From positions 22,270,234 to 22,334,233 of the forward strand of contig OW386293.2 of NCBI GenBank assembly GCA_936432065.2: DNA of 64,000 nt, in the 5' to 3' direction. Both the position numbers and the translations under genes were made by a program. This document shows positions 53,378-63,632 of this stretch, in pieces. The notes beneath the pieces were generated by a model. The model did no database searches. It saw only the letters and a program-made list of their open reading frames with translations, and was not told the DNA's origin. How positions within the stretch are numbered: position 1 is the stretch's first letter; each line of letters opens with the position of its first letter. This DNA comes from Rutpela maculata (Eukaryota; Arthropoda; Insecta; Coleoptera; Cerambycidae).

Positions 53378-56359
53378 TGGTAATAATCGATCAAGACTTG
53401 GTCCTAGAAAATTTAAGTCAGCTAGAACAAGATCATCGTGGAGACTACATTAATCCAGAGAATTATAAATCTCTTCTAAATATTCACAATCTTTTTAAAG
53501 TAATGCATTTTAATATACGGAGTGCAAACAAAAACTTTGATGAACTCCTGGCACTTATTGAAACATATAAATACCTGTGATGTTTTTATTTTAAGTGAAT
53601 GTTTTCAGTGCTCAAATATAGACAATCTCCAGATCCCTGGATATGAAACATTACATAATGGAGGCAACTTCAATAAAAATGATGGTGTTTTAATACTCAT
53701 TAAATCTGATCTAAATTATAATATTACGAATCATAAACTCATTATAAGTGGTGTATCTTTAAGTATTATAAATCTAACAATTAACAATGTATGCTTCAGA
53801 ATAATTGCATTATATAGGCCAAACCCAAGTAACTTGATCTCTTTTATCGATGAACTTGATGCACATTTAGACCAGAATCAAGAAAATAACAAAATTCAAT
53901 TATTTATTGGTGACATCAATATTAATTTAATGAATGAAAATGATATAAATGTAAACAAATACCTTTCTGTACTTGCTAAATATGGATTTGTGCCATATAT
54001 ACTAAATCCAACCCGTGTTACACACGAAACTGAAACATGCTTAGATCACATCTTTTTAAAATATCCAGCTAATAGTAAGCCAAAACTAACTTTTAACTCT
54101 TACATCCTTAAGTGCCATATTACCGACCACTATCCAGTTCTTTTAAACATAAATTCCAAAGCAAGAAATAATATAGATTTGAAAACTAATAATAATGTTA
54201 TCACGAAAATTAACTTAATTAATAACTTAATTAATTAACTGAAGAATTAGAAAATTATTTAAAAAATGAAAATTGGAATGATATTTTAAATTCAAATGAT
54301 CCTCAGACTGCTGCTGATCTTTTCCTGTGTAAAATTAATAATTATATACAAATGTCAAAAACTTCTAAAATTAGGAAGAAAAAAATGACAAGAATAAAAC
54401 CTTGGATAACCGAGGGCTTAATGGCATCATTAAAAAATAGAGACAAACTCAAGAAACGGTTAAACAAGCATTATACGCCAGAATTAGAACACGAATATAA
54501 AATATATAGAAACGCTTTGAATAGATTATTAAAAAAATCAAAAAATGACTACTATCTTAGACAACTCGAGGACAACAAAAATAATTTAAAAAAAGTGTAT
54601 CAGTTAATATCTGAAGCTACCAATGAAAAATCAAACCGAAAAAATACGTATGAAATTGTTAATGATGATGGAACTACCTTTAACAATCATAAGCAAATGG
54701 CAAACTATTGCAACAATTACTTCATCAATATTGGTTTAAATATGACCAAAGACATTGATGATGTAACATCCTACAAAGAAAATATACCAGTAAATCCCAA
54801 TACCATGTTTCTTAATCCAGTAACGGAAAATGAATTAATAGAACATATATCCACACTAAAAAATAACAGTTCACCTGGTATTGATGGAATAACTGTTGAC
54901 ATTATTAAGAAAACATCAATATATTTTAGAACCGCTTAGATATATAATTAATTTAATTTTTTCAAAAAGTATTGTCCCAACTCAATTTAAAACTTCCATA
55001 GTTACCCCCATTTTTAAAGCAGGAGATAAAACAAAAATATGTAATTACAGGCCTATTAGTGTCATTAATAATTTTGGAAAGATTTTTGAGAAATGTTTGA
55101 AATCTCAATTGGTTAACTTTTTCGACCAAAATAATATTATACATGAACTACAGTTTGGTTTCCGTACAAATAAAACAACTAGTGATGCCATGTGTACGGT
55201 TATCAAGGATATTATAGAGGGTTTAGATACAAATAAAAAATGCATCGCGGTTTTCTTGGATCTTGCGAAAGCATTTGACACAGTGAACCATGAGAAACTC
55301 TTAAACATATTGGAACGCTATGGTATCCGTGGTACAGTGTTAGATGTCTTACGCAGTTATTTATTTAATAGAGCACAATTTGTGAAACTAAATGAAACTC
55401 TTAGTGAAACAGAGACTGTGAAAACGGGGGTACCCCAGGGGACAGTCCTTGGTCCGATACTCTTCCTGGTTTATATAAATTCTCTATTATCCTTAAAAAC
55501 CCAAGCAAAAATTGTATCCTATGCAGATGATACAGTTGCTATCTTTTGTGAGAATTCATGGCCTGAAACTAAAACAGCTGTACAGTTAGGTATAGAGAGA
55601 ATTAAAAATTGGCTAAATGCGAATCATTCATCATTAAATGCAAATAAGACTCGTTACCTGGCCCTTACATTAACTGAAACTAATAGACCAGACTTTACTA
55701 GTATAAAAATCACAGGTATGAAAGACGAAATTAAGGAGACAAATGAGATCAAGTATTTGGGTATAATTATTGATAAACATCTAAAATGGAATAATCATGT
55801 AGATTATTTGACGAATAAGATAAGGAAACTTATTTATAAATTCTACCAATTGCGAGAATTTCTTTCACGAAAACTATTGTTAATCATCTATAAGTCCCTT
55901 GTCGAATCTCTTATCCGCTATGGTATTTTAGTATGGGGAGGAATGTATAGAAACTCATTACAGAAACTAAATATAATCCAGAATTATATATTAAAGATTA
56001 TATATAGGAAACATAGACAGTATCATACAAATTTACTCTATACTGAAGATATTTGTAACATTCGATCTCTATACTTCCACCGTCTAAGTATATATGCATT
56101 TAAAAATAAAACATTCCAGAATCATATATCTTCAACATACCACACTCGTAGCACTGTTAATGAAGCTCTATCCACCCCAAGATTCAATAAAAATATTTGT
56201 CACAGATTTCTAATATACACACTGCCAAAAGCGTATAATCTTTTGCCAATAGAGATCAAACATACTAAAAATTTAAAAAAATTTTCAACCTTGTCAAAAA
56301 AATTTATTTTTCAAAATTACTTTGATTTTATAAAAATTTTAGATAACAGTATAGTGTAA
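53377..56359 (+). pseudogene. LINE ORF2: endonuclease and reverse transcriptase (three frameshifts)
   Basis: The frame starts at the TAATG overlap. The endonuclease gives VMHFNIRSANKNFDELLALI, a frameshift near 53570, CDVFILSECFQCSN, IIALYRPNP, LFIGDININL, CLDHIFLKYP and HITDHYPVLL. The catalytic Asp/His set of APE-type enzymes is present. A second shift is near 54236, followed by a basic linker (RIKPWITEGLMASLKNRDKL) and SSPGIDGITVDIIKK. A third shift near 54920 leads to RT: NYRPISVINNFGKIFEKCL, FLDLAKAFDTVNHEKLL, TGVPQGTVLGPILFL, KIVSYADDTVAIF and KYLGIIIDKHLKWNNHVDYL. The thumb and C-terminal region follow to 56359. It would nick target DNA and copy LINE RNA in situ. Confidence 0.88.
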
Positions 56360-56713
56360 ATGCTCAATGTAATATATACACTTGTTCCTTGGTAACATTA
56401 TATAGATATAGCTCACTATTCCGTAAACTTCCTATGTTTGACTAGCAATATAAATATTTCTACTAGTTAAATCACACACCTCTTACAGCACAACACAAGT
56501 GTTTAATCACTTAGGTGCTTTTATACACACTTTGCAACACTTATATCTAAACAATTACGTCACATGTACCATTCTTTGTAATTTTTACTCCTCGGAATAT
56601 ATTTATCCGAGGAAGAAGTATCTGTATATATCTATTTTTTCCTTGTTTGTTTTTAATCTCTTCTATTGTAATTTGCAAGTTTGTATTTTTATAATAAATA
56701 AATAAAATAAAAT

Positions 56714-57129
56714 AAAATACTATCTCCGGAGGGGAGTAACTCCATTAGGAAGCATTCCCAGACCCCCGTTCATATGAACTTTTCTTCATATTTTCATAAA
56801 TATTCAAACATTATTTCCGGACACTTTGTACACATAAATTATGCTTTGACATGTCAATTATTGAACTATTTAAACTTAATAATTCTAATTCAATAATCGA
56901 TACAAAAAAATAGTACCAAACAAGATTGTTTATTTTTGAGGTTGTCTTAAATAAAAAATAGAAAATAACATAATAAATATATAAATAAATAACATACTAA
57001 ATAACAGTTATAATATAGAATAACGAACAATGCAATCAGTATAAATATTATTATTTGAAATAATCTATAGTTGACTACATTTTTAGGGGAACTAGAACAG
57101 TTTTTTTTAATTTATTTATTTTGTCTTAG
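56714..57129. other. Intron spacer before the exon at 57130
   Basis: AT-rich, with no element recognised. It ends in TTTTGTCTTAG, a good splice acceptor at 57128-57129. Confidence 0.45.
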
Positions 57130-57270
57130 CCCCTGTCAGAAATAAAGAGACAGTTGTGGAACAAAGTACTCAAAAAAGGGGATGACGACACGCAGGAACC
57201 TAAAGTCGAAGTAGAAAGTCGAATTGAAGACGAGGAAATGGGTGTTGTGGAACTATTACCTAATGAACCT
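57130..57270 (+). CDS. TopBP1: TopBP1-like exon (acidic linker)
   Basis: This exon has exactly 47 codons in phase 0: PLSEIKRQLWNKVLKKGDDD, TQEPKVEVESRIEDEEMG and VVELLPNEP. The acceptor TCTTAG is at 57128-57129 and the donor GTAAGT begins at 57271. LSEIKRQLWNKVL looks like a short amphipathic helix. The rest is acidic. The phase-0 join with the exon ending at 44381 supports membership in the same transcript. BRCT6, the ATR-activating region and BRCT7/8 must lie beyond the window. Confidence 0.78.
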
Positions 57271-58306
57271 GTAAGTAATAAAATGGTATAGTTTTTTCTG
57301 ACGACAGGAATAGACGTTTCTACTATGTAAGTTTGAATTTATATGTCTGATCTGGTCTGATCGTTTTGATATAATGAAGTCATATCGCTTATAGATGATT
57401 ATATTGTTAATGTTACATAATGATATAAACGGTAACAAACATTTTTTAAAATGTTCCTAGAACATTTTTTCTTATAAACAAATATTGAATATATTAGTGT
57501 AATTTTTACTTCCCTCGCTTACCGGTGGAAGTAATGTAATTGTGAAAAGATCCTCGGGGATTTCTTCAGATTTTCACATTTCATATTATGTAGATTATGA
57601 AAATTGGGGTCTTTCAATTCGGTTGGTGTGTCGTCTATGTCTGTTAGAATCTCCGATCAAAAAATTTATTACTAGGTACATAACAGCTATTTCTTCTGTA
57701 TATACCTCGTTTGCTCCTAACATAGTCACATTATATCTCCATTAGAAATGATAGATAAACATAACATCCCATAAGCAACAGTAGCGGGTATGTGTAGAAG
57801 GGTAAATATTTTCATTAAAATGAATGATATATTGCAATTCCTGCATTACCGGCTCTTTATACAATGTAATGTAGGCATGCAATATTACAGTAAGATAATG
57901 CTTGATATTTTTCAAATTTAATTAGCCTAAACTTTGAAATATATCTATTGTTATTGTTACAAATCTGTAAAATGTCTCATTCATAAAAATTACATTTATC
58001 TATTCTTTCTGAAAGTTTACATATAATAAAATGATAAATATTATACATATTTACACTGCTAAATTGTTAATCTTTTATTTGAATGTTGGTCATTATAATT
58101 TATTATGTTTCTTTACCAATGGCGGATCTAAGGTAAAAGGCCCAGGTGGCAAACGCTTTGAAGTTCCCATTTTTTCGGATGATAACCACGCAAGCGACGG
58201 ATGCAATAAGGAAAATAGAAAATTTCAGTGTCGAAAAATAAATTGATTAAATTTTACAAGAAACAATGGACCGATTTAATCAAAAACTTCTCATCGCACT
58301 TGTTAT
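57271..58306. other. Intron left of the second Gypsy element
   Basis: No exon or complete element is found. A hairpin-like CTTCCCTCGCTTACCGGTGGAAG (split 5'-CTTCC...GGAAG-3') at about 57511-57533 may be the edge of an unrelated MITE. The segment at 58112-58170 (ATGGCGGATCTAAGG, GGCCCAGGTGGCAAACGC) resembles insect repeat sequence. Confidence 0.4.
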
Positions 58307-58762
58307 TGTCACGTGTTTCCACCCTTAGGAAACCACCCTCGCAAATTCCGTGGGTTCCAAAAATTATAACAAGAGATGTCCACTAACACACTTTATTAAA
58401 TATTTACTGGATACTTCACAATACTATTATTATTAATTTAAATACACTTTATTGACTAAAATCACAATGTTTATCACTTTGTTTATCCTTGAAGTCTTAA
58501 CCTCACTTTCTATACTTTTTGAACTTTCTGAACTACTCGCTGAGAATGCGGTCGGTCTTTTATACCTAAAAATGACAGATCTCGATTTTTCTGTGATGAC
58601 GCCACCATTCTCTAGATAATTCCAGATGTCACCAGAACTAACTTCTGGTAGGTTTCTCAAGTAGGTGCAAATACACTACATTCATTCAGACATTCGATCT
58701 GTTGAAGTCTGCCTACTTTTTAGTAACATAACCTTAAATTTTAAGGGGTGCAACATATTACA
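58307..58762 (-). repeat. 3' LTR of the second Gypsy element
   Basis: This 456-bp LTR begins TGTAATATGTTGCACCCC on the minus strand and ends ...GAAACACGTGACA. It compares with 63633-64000 with few differences (for example GCGGTCGG against GCGGGTCGG, and TTTATTGAC against TTTACTGAC). Confidence 0.92.
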
Positions 58763-58776
58763 CTGCCCCCTCCTTA
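58763..58776 (-). promoter_or_regulatory. Polypurine tract
   Basis: The minus-strand purine run AAGGAGGGGGCAG lies directly before the 3' LTR TG. It is the expected plus-strand primer site. Confidence 0.8.
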
Positions 58777-59505
58777 AGCCTGAACGTCCCGGTCAGGCAA
58801 TTCAGCCTCTTTCACATACTTCGCCAGTCTATCCAAGTGTACGATCTTCATCTTGGACTTTTTGTTTCGTTGAATACGATAGACGACATCATTAATTCGG
58901 GTAATAACAGTATAAGGTCCTTCCCAAGGAGGTTGAAGTTTCGGTGACTTCCCTTTCTTCCGCTGTGGGTTGTACAGCCAAACCAGATCTCCTGCCTTGA
59001 ACCCTTCTGAACTACCCTTACGGTCGTATCGAGCCTTCATTCGGTCACTGGCTATGGTGATTTGGTCTCTAACCAGCTCATGAACATTTCTTAGCCGTTC
59101 ACTCATTTCATCCACATAGCTGTTCACAGGAAGCTGTTCTCCGCCTGGTGTTCCGAAAATCAAATCACACGGCAGTCTGATCTCATGTCCAAATACTACA
59201 CGGGCTGGTGTTTGTTTTGTAGACTCGTGGATAGCAGCTCTGTATGCCATGAGGAAGAACGGTATGTGGAGATCCCAATCGCGTTGATTCTTATGAACCA
59301 CTTTAGAGAGATGTTCTTTCATGGTCTTGTTATGTCGTTCCACCATTCCATCTGATTGCGGGTGAAGGGCTGTTGTCCGTGTTTTGTGTATCCCCAATAA
59401 CTTGCAGATTTGCTGAAACACCCCTGACTCAAAGTTCCTCCCTTGATCTGAGTGCAGCTCCAGGGGTACACCAAACCGACATATCAAATTATCTATAATA
59501 AACAT
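58774..59505 (-). pseudogene. pol: Gypsy integrase, C-terminal part
   Basis: From the LINE border the frame gives DNLICRFGVPLELHSDQGRN (second catalytic Asp) and TTALHPQSDGMVERHNKTMK (Glu in MVERHNK). Then come a helical region, FKAGDLVWLYNPQRKKGKSP (the GPY/F-like C-terminal module) and WEGPYTVITRINDVVYRIQR. The first catalytic Asp is in the other piece (60353-60919). Residues are intact, but the LINE separates the halves. The frame ends PDRDVQA just before the polypurine tract. Confidence 0.9.
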
Positions 59506-60357
59506 ATAATAATAATAAACATTTATTGTCCAGAAGAATACACAGGGGTATTATAAGACTAGTCAGATTACAAATAATAAATAAAGACAAACAGTATAAA
59601 GACATTGTACATGTAGCTGCTGGTGCAGCTGGACGTCAAAACATAACATAACATTTAAGATACAGATACATAAATAAATAAAAAAATGACTAACTGGATG
59701 GAGTGACTGACGGAATTTTTAGACCATAGTTTGCGTGAATTCGTCTATGTTGTACACACACAAATTGAGTAGCAGATTTTTTACTTCCTTATTGAAGTGC
59801 TTTATGTAAGTAATGTTTTTAATATCGTTTGGAAGCTTGTTAAAGAGATTTAATCCCAATATCACGTGGGATCTATTGGTGAGACTAAGGCGGTGTGTTG
59901 GAATGGTGAGATCATTTCTGTTACGAGTTTCATATGAGTGGAAATGACTGTTTATATTAAAAGTATTTTTATTGATGAATACATACTGAAGGAGATTATA
60001 TATATATAGTCCATAGACAGTCAGTATGCCGAACTGGCCAAAAAGGTCTCGACAAGAATGTCTTTTATTGACACCTGCCATGCACCGAATAATTCTTTTT
60101 TGTGCTTTAAAGACATTTGGCATGGATGCACAAGAGCCCCAGAAGCATATTCCGTAGATTAGTCTGGATTCCACTTGCGAATAGTAAAATGAAATGAGCA
60201 TTTCCCCATTTATAACATTTTTGAGATTTCTTATCTGATAGCAAACTGTATTCAGTTTTGAGATGAGTTCATTGCAGTGTGGTTTCCAAGTTAAACACTC
60301 GTCTAGCGTATGCCCAAGGAATTTAACAGATTCAATTCTTTTCAAAGAGAGGTTATT
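59506..60357 (-). mobile_element. 5'-truncated LINE inserted in Gypsy integrase
   Basis: The minus-strand fragment has a 3' (TTATTAT)-type tail, on the + strand ATAATAATAATAAAC at 59506-59520. It breaks the integrase frame between KVLVEY and IDNLICRFG. Both borders carry CTATA (59493-59497 and 60363-60367 approximately), a possible short TSD. Because the host Gypsy copy looks young, this LINE family was active recently. Confidence 0.82.
59719..60345 (-). pseudogene. LINE ORF2 C-terminus
   Basis: The frame has KRIESVKFLGHTLDECLTWK, ISFYYSQVESRLIYGICFWG, KAQKRIIRCMAGVNKRHSCR, and then HSYETRNRNDLTIPTHRLSL and NIDEFTQTM. This is the thumb and C-terminal domain after RT. RT itself is absent because of 5' truncation. 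The frame is unbroken and resembles, without being identical to, the LINE at 16076-17605. Confidence 0.85.
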
Positions 60358-60946
60358 GTTGACTATATTCTACCAAGACTTTGGCTACAGTGACTGCTTC
60401 TTGGTTTGGAATTGCATAGGCCTCTGGCCACTTACTAAAATAGTCCATGGCAACCAGTATGTACTTGTTCCCATCCTTGGTTACTGTGAATGGGCCGGCT
60501 ATATCGATCGCGATCCTCTCGAAAGGAGCTCCGACGTTATATTGCTTCATTGCACCCCTACTTCTAGTCTGTGGTCCCTTACTGGCTGCACAAATTTTGC
60601 AATTGCGACACCAAGCTTCCACATCTTGACGACTATTTACCCAATAAAATCGTTCTCGTACTTTATTCAAGGTCTTATTAACGCCGAAGTGCCCACCGGA
60701 TGCTCCATTATGCACTTCCTGAAGTACTTTCGGTACTCGACACCTGGGAATCACTAGACGCATAACAACTTCCCTGCCATCCGGGCTTTCCCAAGCTCTC
60801 TTTAGCAGCCCGTTCATGACTTTAAGTGAATCCCATTGGGCCCACAAAGCCTTCAATCCAACTGCCTTATCCGAAACATCCTTCCACGCTGGTCGAATTC
60901 CTTTCTCCTTTGCTCTCAATATAGCCCCAATTTCTGTGTCATTCAG
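60353..60946 (-). pseudogene. pol: Gypsy integrase, N-terminal part
   Basis: After an in-frame TAA near 60946 the frame has RAKEKGIRPAWKDVSDKAV, RCRVPKVLQEVHNGASGGHF (the two His of HHCC), WCRNCKICAASKGPQ (the two Cys) and FERIAIDIAGPFTVTKDGNK (first catalytic Asp). It then has VAMDYFSKWPEAYAIPNQEA and stops at the LINE border. Upstream, NWTTEALRQ-stop-QLNDTEIGAIL shows that the stop interrupts pol. Confidence 0.88.
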
Positions 60947-61230
60947 TTGTTATTGTCTCAGGGCTTCGGTCGTCCAATTGTCCGGAACCTCTATTTTAAT
61001 AGTGTTGACGGCCACCGTACCCTGCAATTTCTCAACGTGGCGGCAGTGCTTGCAATCTTCCTTGCATGGTCTTCTAGATAAAGCGTCTGCGTTCTTATGA
61101 GATCTTCCAGGTCGATGTTCTTGAAATCATACTGTTGCAACCGTTCTATCCAACGAGCCAGTTGACCTTCAGGGGTTTTCAACTGCAACAGCCATTTTAA
61201 TGCAGCATGGTCGGTCCGAATCTTGTAAAG
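60947..61230 (-). pseudogene. pol: Gypsy RNase H, C-terminal remnant
   Basis: The minus-strand frame IRTDHAALKWLLQLKTPEGQ, LARWIERLQQYDF and further degraded codons is the end of RNase H. It starts abruptly at about 61220-61230 right after the protease, so all of RT and the first RNase H half are deleted. The open frame listed to 61281 uses a chance upstream start. Confidence 0.82.
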
Positions 61231-61945
61231 TTCTCGCCACAATAATATTGGGTAGGGACTTAATCGATTCGTCATCTTCAACTAGGCCAACACGGTACCC
61301 TCCAGGATTTCCTTCTAAGGCAGCATCGATCATTTGTTCCGAATGAGCAGGAATCTTAATCGTCTGTGTTGTTAACAACCTTGCTTTATGGAATTGGTCG
61401 TCTGTGGTTGCCAGAATAAATTCCTCATTTCCAATTTTTAAGACTCGCTCCCCTATGTCAACAATGAATCCCTGCTCTCCCATGATGTCCAGACCCAAAA
61501 TGAAATCATCCATAATGTCAGCCACAATGACCTTGTAATTGAACCTCAACCGTCCAACCTGCAGTTCCAAGTTGACCTCTCCATGGACCGCAGCCCTGTC
61601 CCCCGTGGCTGTTCGAATGATTACTCCATTTTGCTTCTTGTCAATCTGCAAGCCTGATATAAACCCTGGCCGCACTATTGATGACGTAGCACCGGTGTCA
61701 ATCGTAAACACGCATTTTCTTCCATTCACATATCCTTGCAACAACAGACTACTTGGTATTCTTTGGAGCTGGGAAATCTTTATTTCTCTGGGGGCACCGC
61801 ATTCCCTAGCCAGCACAGCCCCCTTGGTGCTGGCTATCTTTAGTTTTCCTGCTTCTCTTCCACATTCACAGCATTTACTCGACTCTCCGAGTTCTGCTGT
61901 CGACAGTCCCGTTTCATATGTCCAACCTTGCCGCAGTTGAAACAT
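61225..61945 (-). CDS. Gypsy aspartic protease region (-1 frame to gag)
   Basis: The frame lies -1 relative to gag and overlaps its end by about 105 nt, the usual arrangement for frameshift expression. The protease shows KCVFTIDTGATSSIVRPGFI (active-site DTG), IIRTATGDRAAVHGEVNLEL, DFILGLDIMGEQGFIVD (the ILG/D flap partner) and KSLPNIIVARTLQDS at the C-terminus. It would cleave the Gag-Pol polyprotein. The frame runs on past the deletion junction in a meaningless phase to 61169. Confidence 0.85.
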
Positions 61946-63237
61946 TTAATACCTCCGCTCGGCTTTCCTCTATTTTGTTGTTTTTCTTGCTTTCCGAGGC
62001 CATCCAATTTATCGCATAATTTGGTGAATATTTTCTGCATCTCAGTCAGCAAGGGGTTCTGGTTCATTTCTGGTTGCGATTCTTCGAGAGTCACAGCTCG
62101 CACTCTCGACCTTGGAGTATCCCTGTAAGCGGCTTCTACTTCGAGTGCACGCACCAAAGCTTCGCTACTACTTTGGTGTCTCGTCAGCCTCAGAACTCGT
62201 CTGACCTCTTCGTCCCTTATACCATCTAAAAAGGCCCCCACGGCTAATTGTTCCTGGAATTCTTTAGGTGCACTCGGATACGCCAGGTGTGCCAGTCTCT
62301 CTATCGCAGCTTCAAATTCTTGTAAACTTTCCCCAGCTTTTTGCATCCGGGATTTCAGCTGAGCCTGGTATAATTGGGCAAGGTGTTGATCGCCATACCT
62401 CAAATCTAATGCAGCTTCCAAGACTTTGAAGTCCCTTTGTTTCTCAACTGGGATGGTTTGGAGTAACTCTGAAGCTTGGCCCCTTAGTGCTAGAACTAAT
62501 GCCATGGCCTTTTCCTCATTATCCCAATTGTTCGCACACGCTGCTGCCTCAAACTGCCTCTTGTACGTCGTCCAGGAACTTTGGCCATCAAAAGAAGGAG
62601 GTTTTAGTCGCTGTCCTGATGATACCACCTGCTGGCTTCCTCTATCTCTCAACTGTCGTTTAAGCCGGTCTATTTCTCCTTTGACTTCTTCTTCGAACTC
62701 ACTCATCTTTTCTTCAAACTGATTTACTTTTCCTTTTACTTGACCGACTTCGGTCTTGACTTCACCTACTTTTTCTTCTACCTTGTTTATCTCTTCTTTG
62801 ACTTCACTCTTGACAGAAATGATTGCGTCCTGTTGTATTTTTATTTGATTGCTCAGGATTTTCCTTAATTCCTCCTGGCGTCTTTCTTCCAAGTCTTCCA
62901 TTATTTTTCTGAGTTCGTCTTTTTCCTCTTGACGTTGTCTTTCTTGCTCCTCTTTCTCCTCTTGTTGTCGTATCTTCAGGTCCTCCATCATTTCTCTTAA
63001 TTCGGCCCTTTCTTCTTGACGTCTTCTTTCTTGCTCTTCTTTTTCTACTTGACGTCTTCTTTCTTGCTCTTCTTTTTCTACTTGACGTCTTCTTTCTTGC
63101 TCTTCTTTTTCTACTTGACGTCGCTTTTCTTGTTCTTCTTTGTCTTCCTGCCGTTCCTGTGCCATCATTTTTTGGAACTGTTCTAATAAGTCCTGTATTT
63201 GTTTATCGGATGCCATACTTCTTGTTGTTACGAGCAT
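61840..63237 (-). CDS. gag: Gypsy Gag with long charged coiled coil and CCHC knuckle
   Basis: The 465-codon open frame starts MLVTTRSMASDKQIQDLLEQ, though the next Met, at MASDKQ, may be the true start. Residues about 30-140 are an extended Glu/Arg/Gln coiled coil with tandem 11-residue repeats (VEKEEQERRRQ). A second heptad-rich segment follows to about 200. The capsid-like domain spans about 215-370 (LKPPSFDGQSSWTTYKRQFE, ALRGQASELLQTIPVEK, QLKSRMQKAGESLQEFE). The CCHC knuckle CFNCGKVGHMKRDC is near residue 440. Gag assembles the particle and packages element RNA. Confidence 0.92.
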   Translation of the reverse strand: MLVTTRSMASDKQIQDLLEQFQKMMAQERQEDKEEQEKRRQVEKEEQERRRQVEKEEQERRRQVEKEEQERRRQEERAELREMMEDLKIRQQEEKEEQERQRQEEKDELRKIMEDLEERRQEELRKILSNQIKIQQDAIISVKSEVKEEINKVEEKVGEVKTEVGQVKGKVNQFEEKMSEFEEEVKGEIDRLKRQLRDRGSQQVVSSGQRLKPPSFDGQSSWTTYKRQFEAAACANNWDNEEKAMALVLALRGQASELLQTIPVEKQRDFKVLEAALDLRYGDQHLAQLYQAQLKSRMQKAGESLQEFEAAIERLAHLAYPSAPKEFQEQLAVGAFLDGIRDEEVRRVLRLTRHQSSSEALVRALEVEAAYRDTPRSRVRAVTLEESQPEMNQNPLLTEMQKIFTKLCDKLDGLGKQEKQQNRGKPSGGIKCFNCGKVGHMKRDCRQQNSESRVNAVNVEEKQEN

Positions 63238-63632
63238 ACGATGAAATTAAAATAAAATAAATTTAACTGTCACGTCAATATCGGTAATGGAACTTTCCAG
63301 AAAAATCTCGAAACAGCACGAAAAAGTCTTATCCAGAGTCTTTTGTCACTATCCAGTTCAGAGAATTTAATAATCTCCACTAATGTCCAAATAGAAAAGT
63401 TCTAGTAATTTCCAAGCACTAACACAAAAAATGAGTCTTTTTCAGTGTCTCTATCACTACTCAGTTTAAAGGGTTTAATACTTAACACTATTTTTCTGTC
63501 CACAAATAACCCTTGAACAATGTCCAGTAAATTAGTCCTGTGTTAGCACTAAACCGCGAGAATACTTCTCGAACACTCCAGCACAACTTCAGAGCTCCTC
63601 TTGTCATAAAATTCCGCTTTCTGACACCAATT
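63238..63632 (-). other. 5' leader of the second Gypsy element
   Basis: This is the untranslated region between the LTR and gag, with no ORF. It contains two weakly similar stretches (TCTAGTAAT/TCCAGTAAA-type text), possibly part of a packaging region, with no direct evidence. Confidence 0.55.
63613..63631 (-). promoter_or_regulatory. tRNA primer-binding site
   Basis: On the minus strand TTGGTGTCAGAAAGCGG follows the LTR end by two bases. The TGG at the start pairs with the CCA tail of a tRNA. The TGGTGTCAGAA pattern resembles sites used by several arthropod Gypsy elements with a Leu-type tRNA. The tRNA identity is not certain. Confidence 0.7.

Larger units (their letters stand above)
52200..56713 (+). 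mobile_element. Nearly complete two-ORF LINE
   Basis: The order is ORF1 (52268-53377), ORF2 with endonuclease and RT (53377-56359), a 3' UTR of about 350 bp and an A-rich tail of TAAA units ending near 56713. The 5' end is set approximately. ORF2 lacks RNase H. ORF1 with zinc knuckles together with an apurinic-type endonuclease fits the jockey/CR1 group of LINEs. No TSD was found by eye. Three frameshifts in ORF2 make it inactive, but it is the best preserved LINE in the window. Confidence 0.85.

Noticed and set aside
58031..58246. Possible further TopBP1 exon (VKGPGGKRFEVPIFSDDNHASD) in phase with the exon ending at 57270
   Set aside because: The acceptor is poor, no convincing donor follows before the stop, and the leading GGCGGATCTAAGG text resembles an insect interspersed repeat.
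61539..61940. 133-codon + strand ORF
   Set aside because: It lies antisense to the Gypsy protease and has no independent coding evidence.
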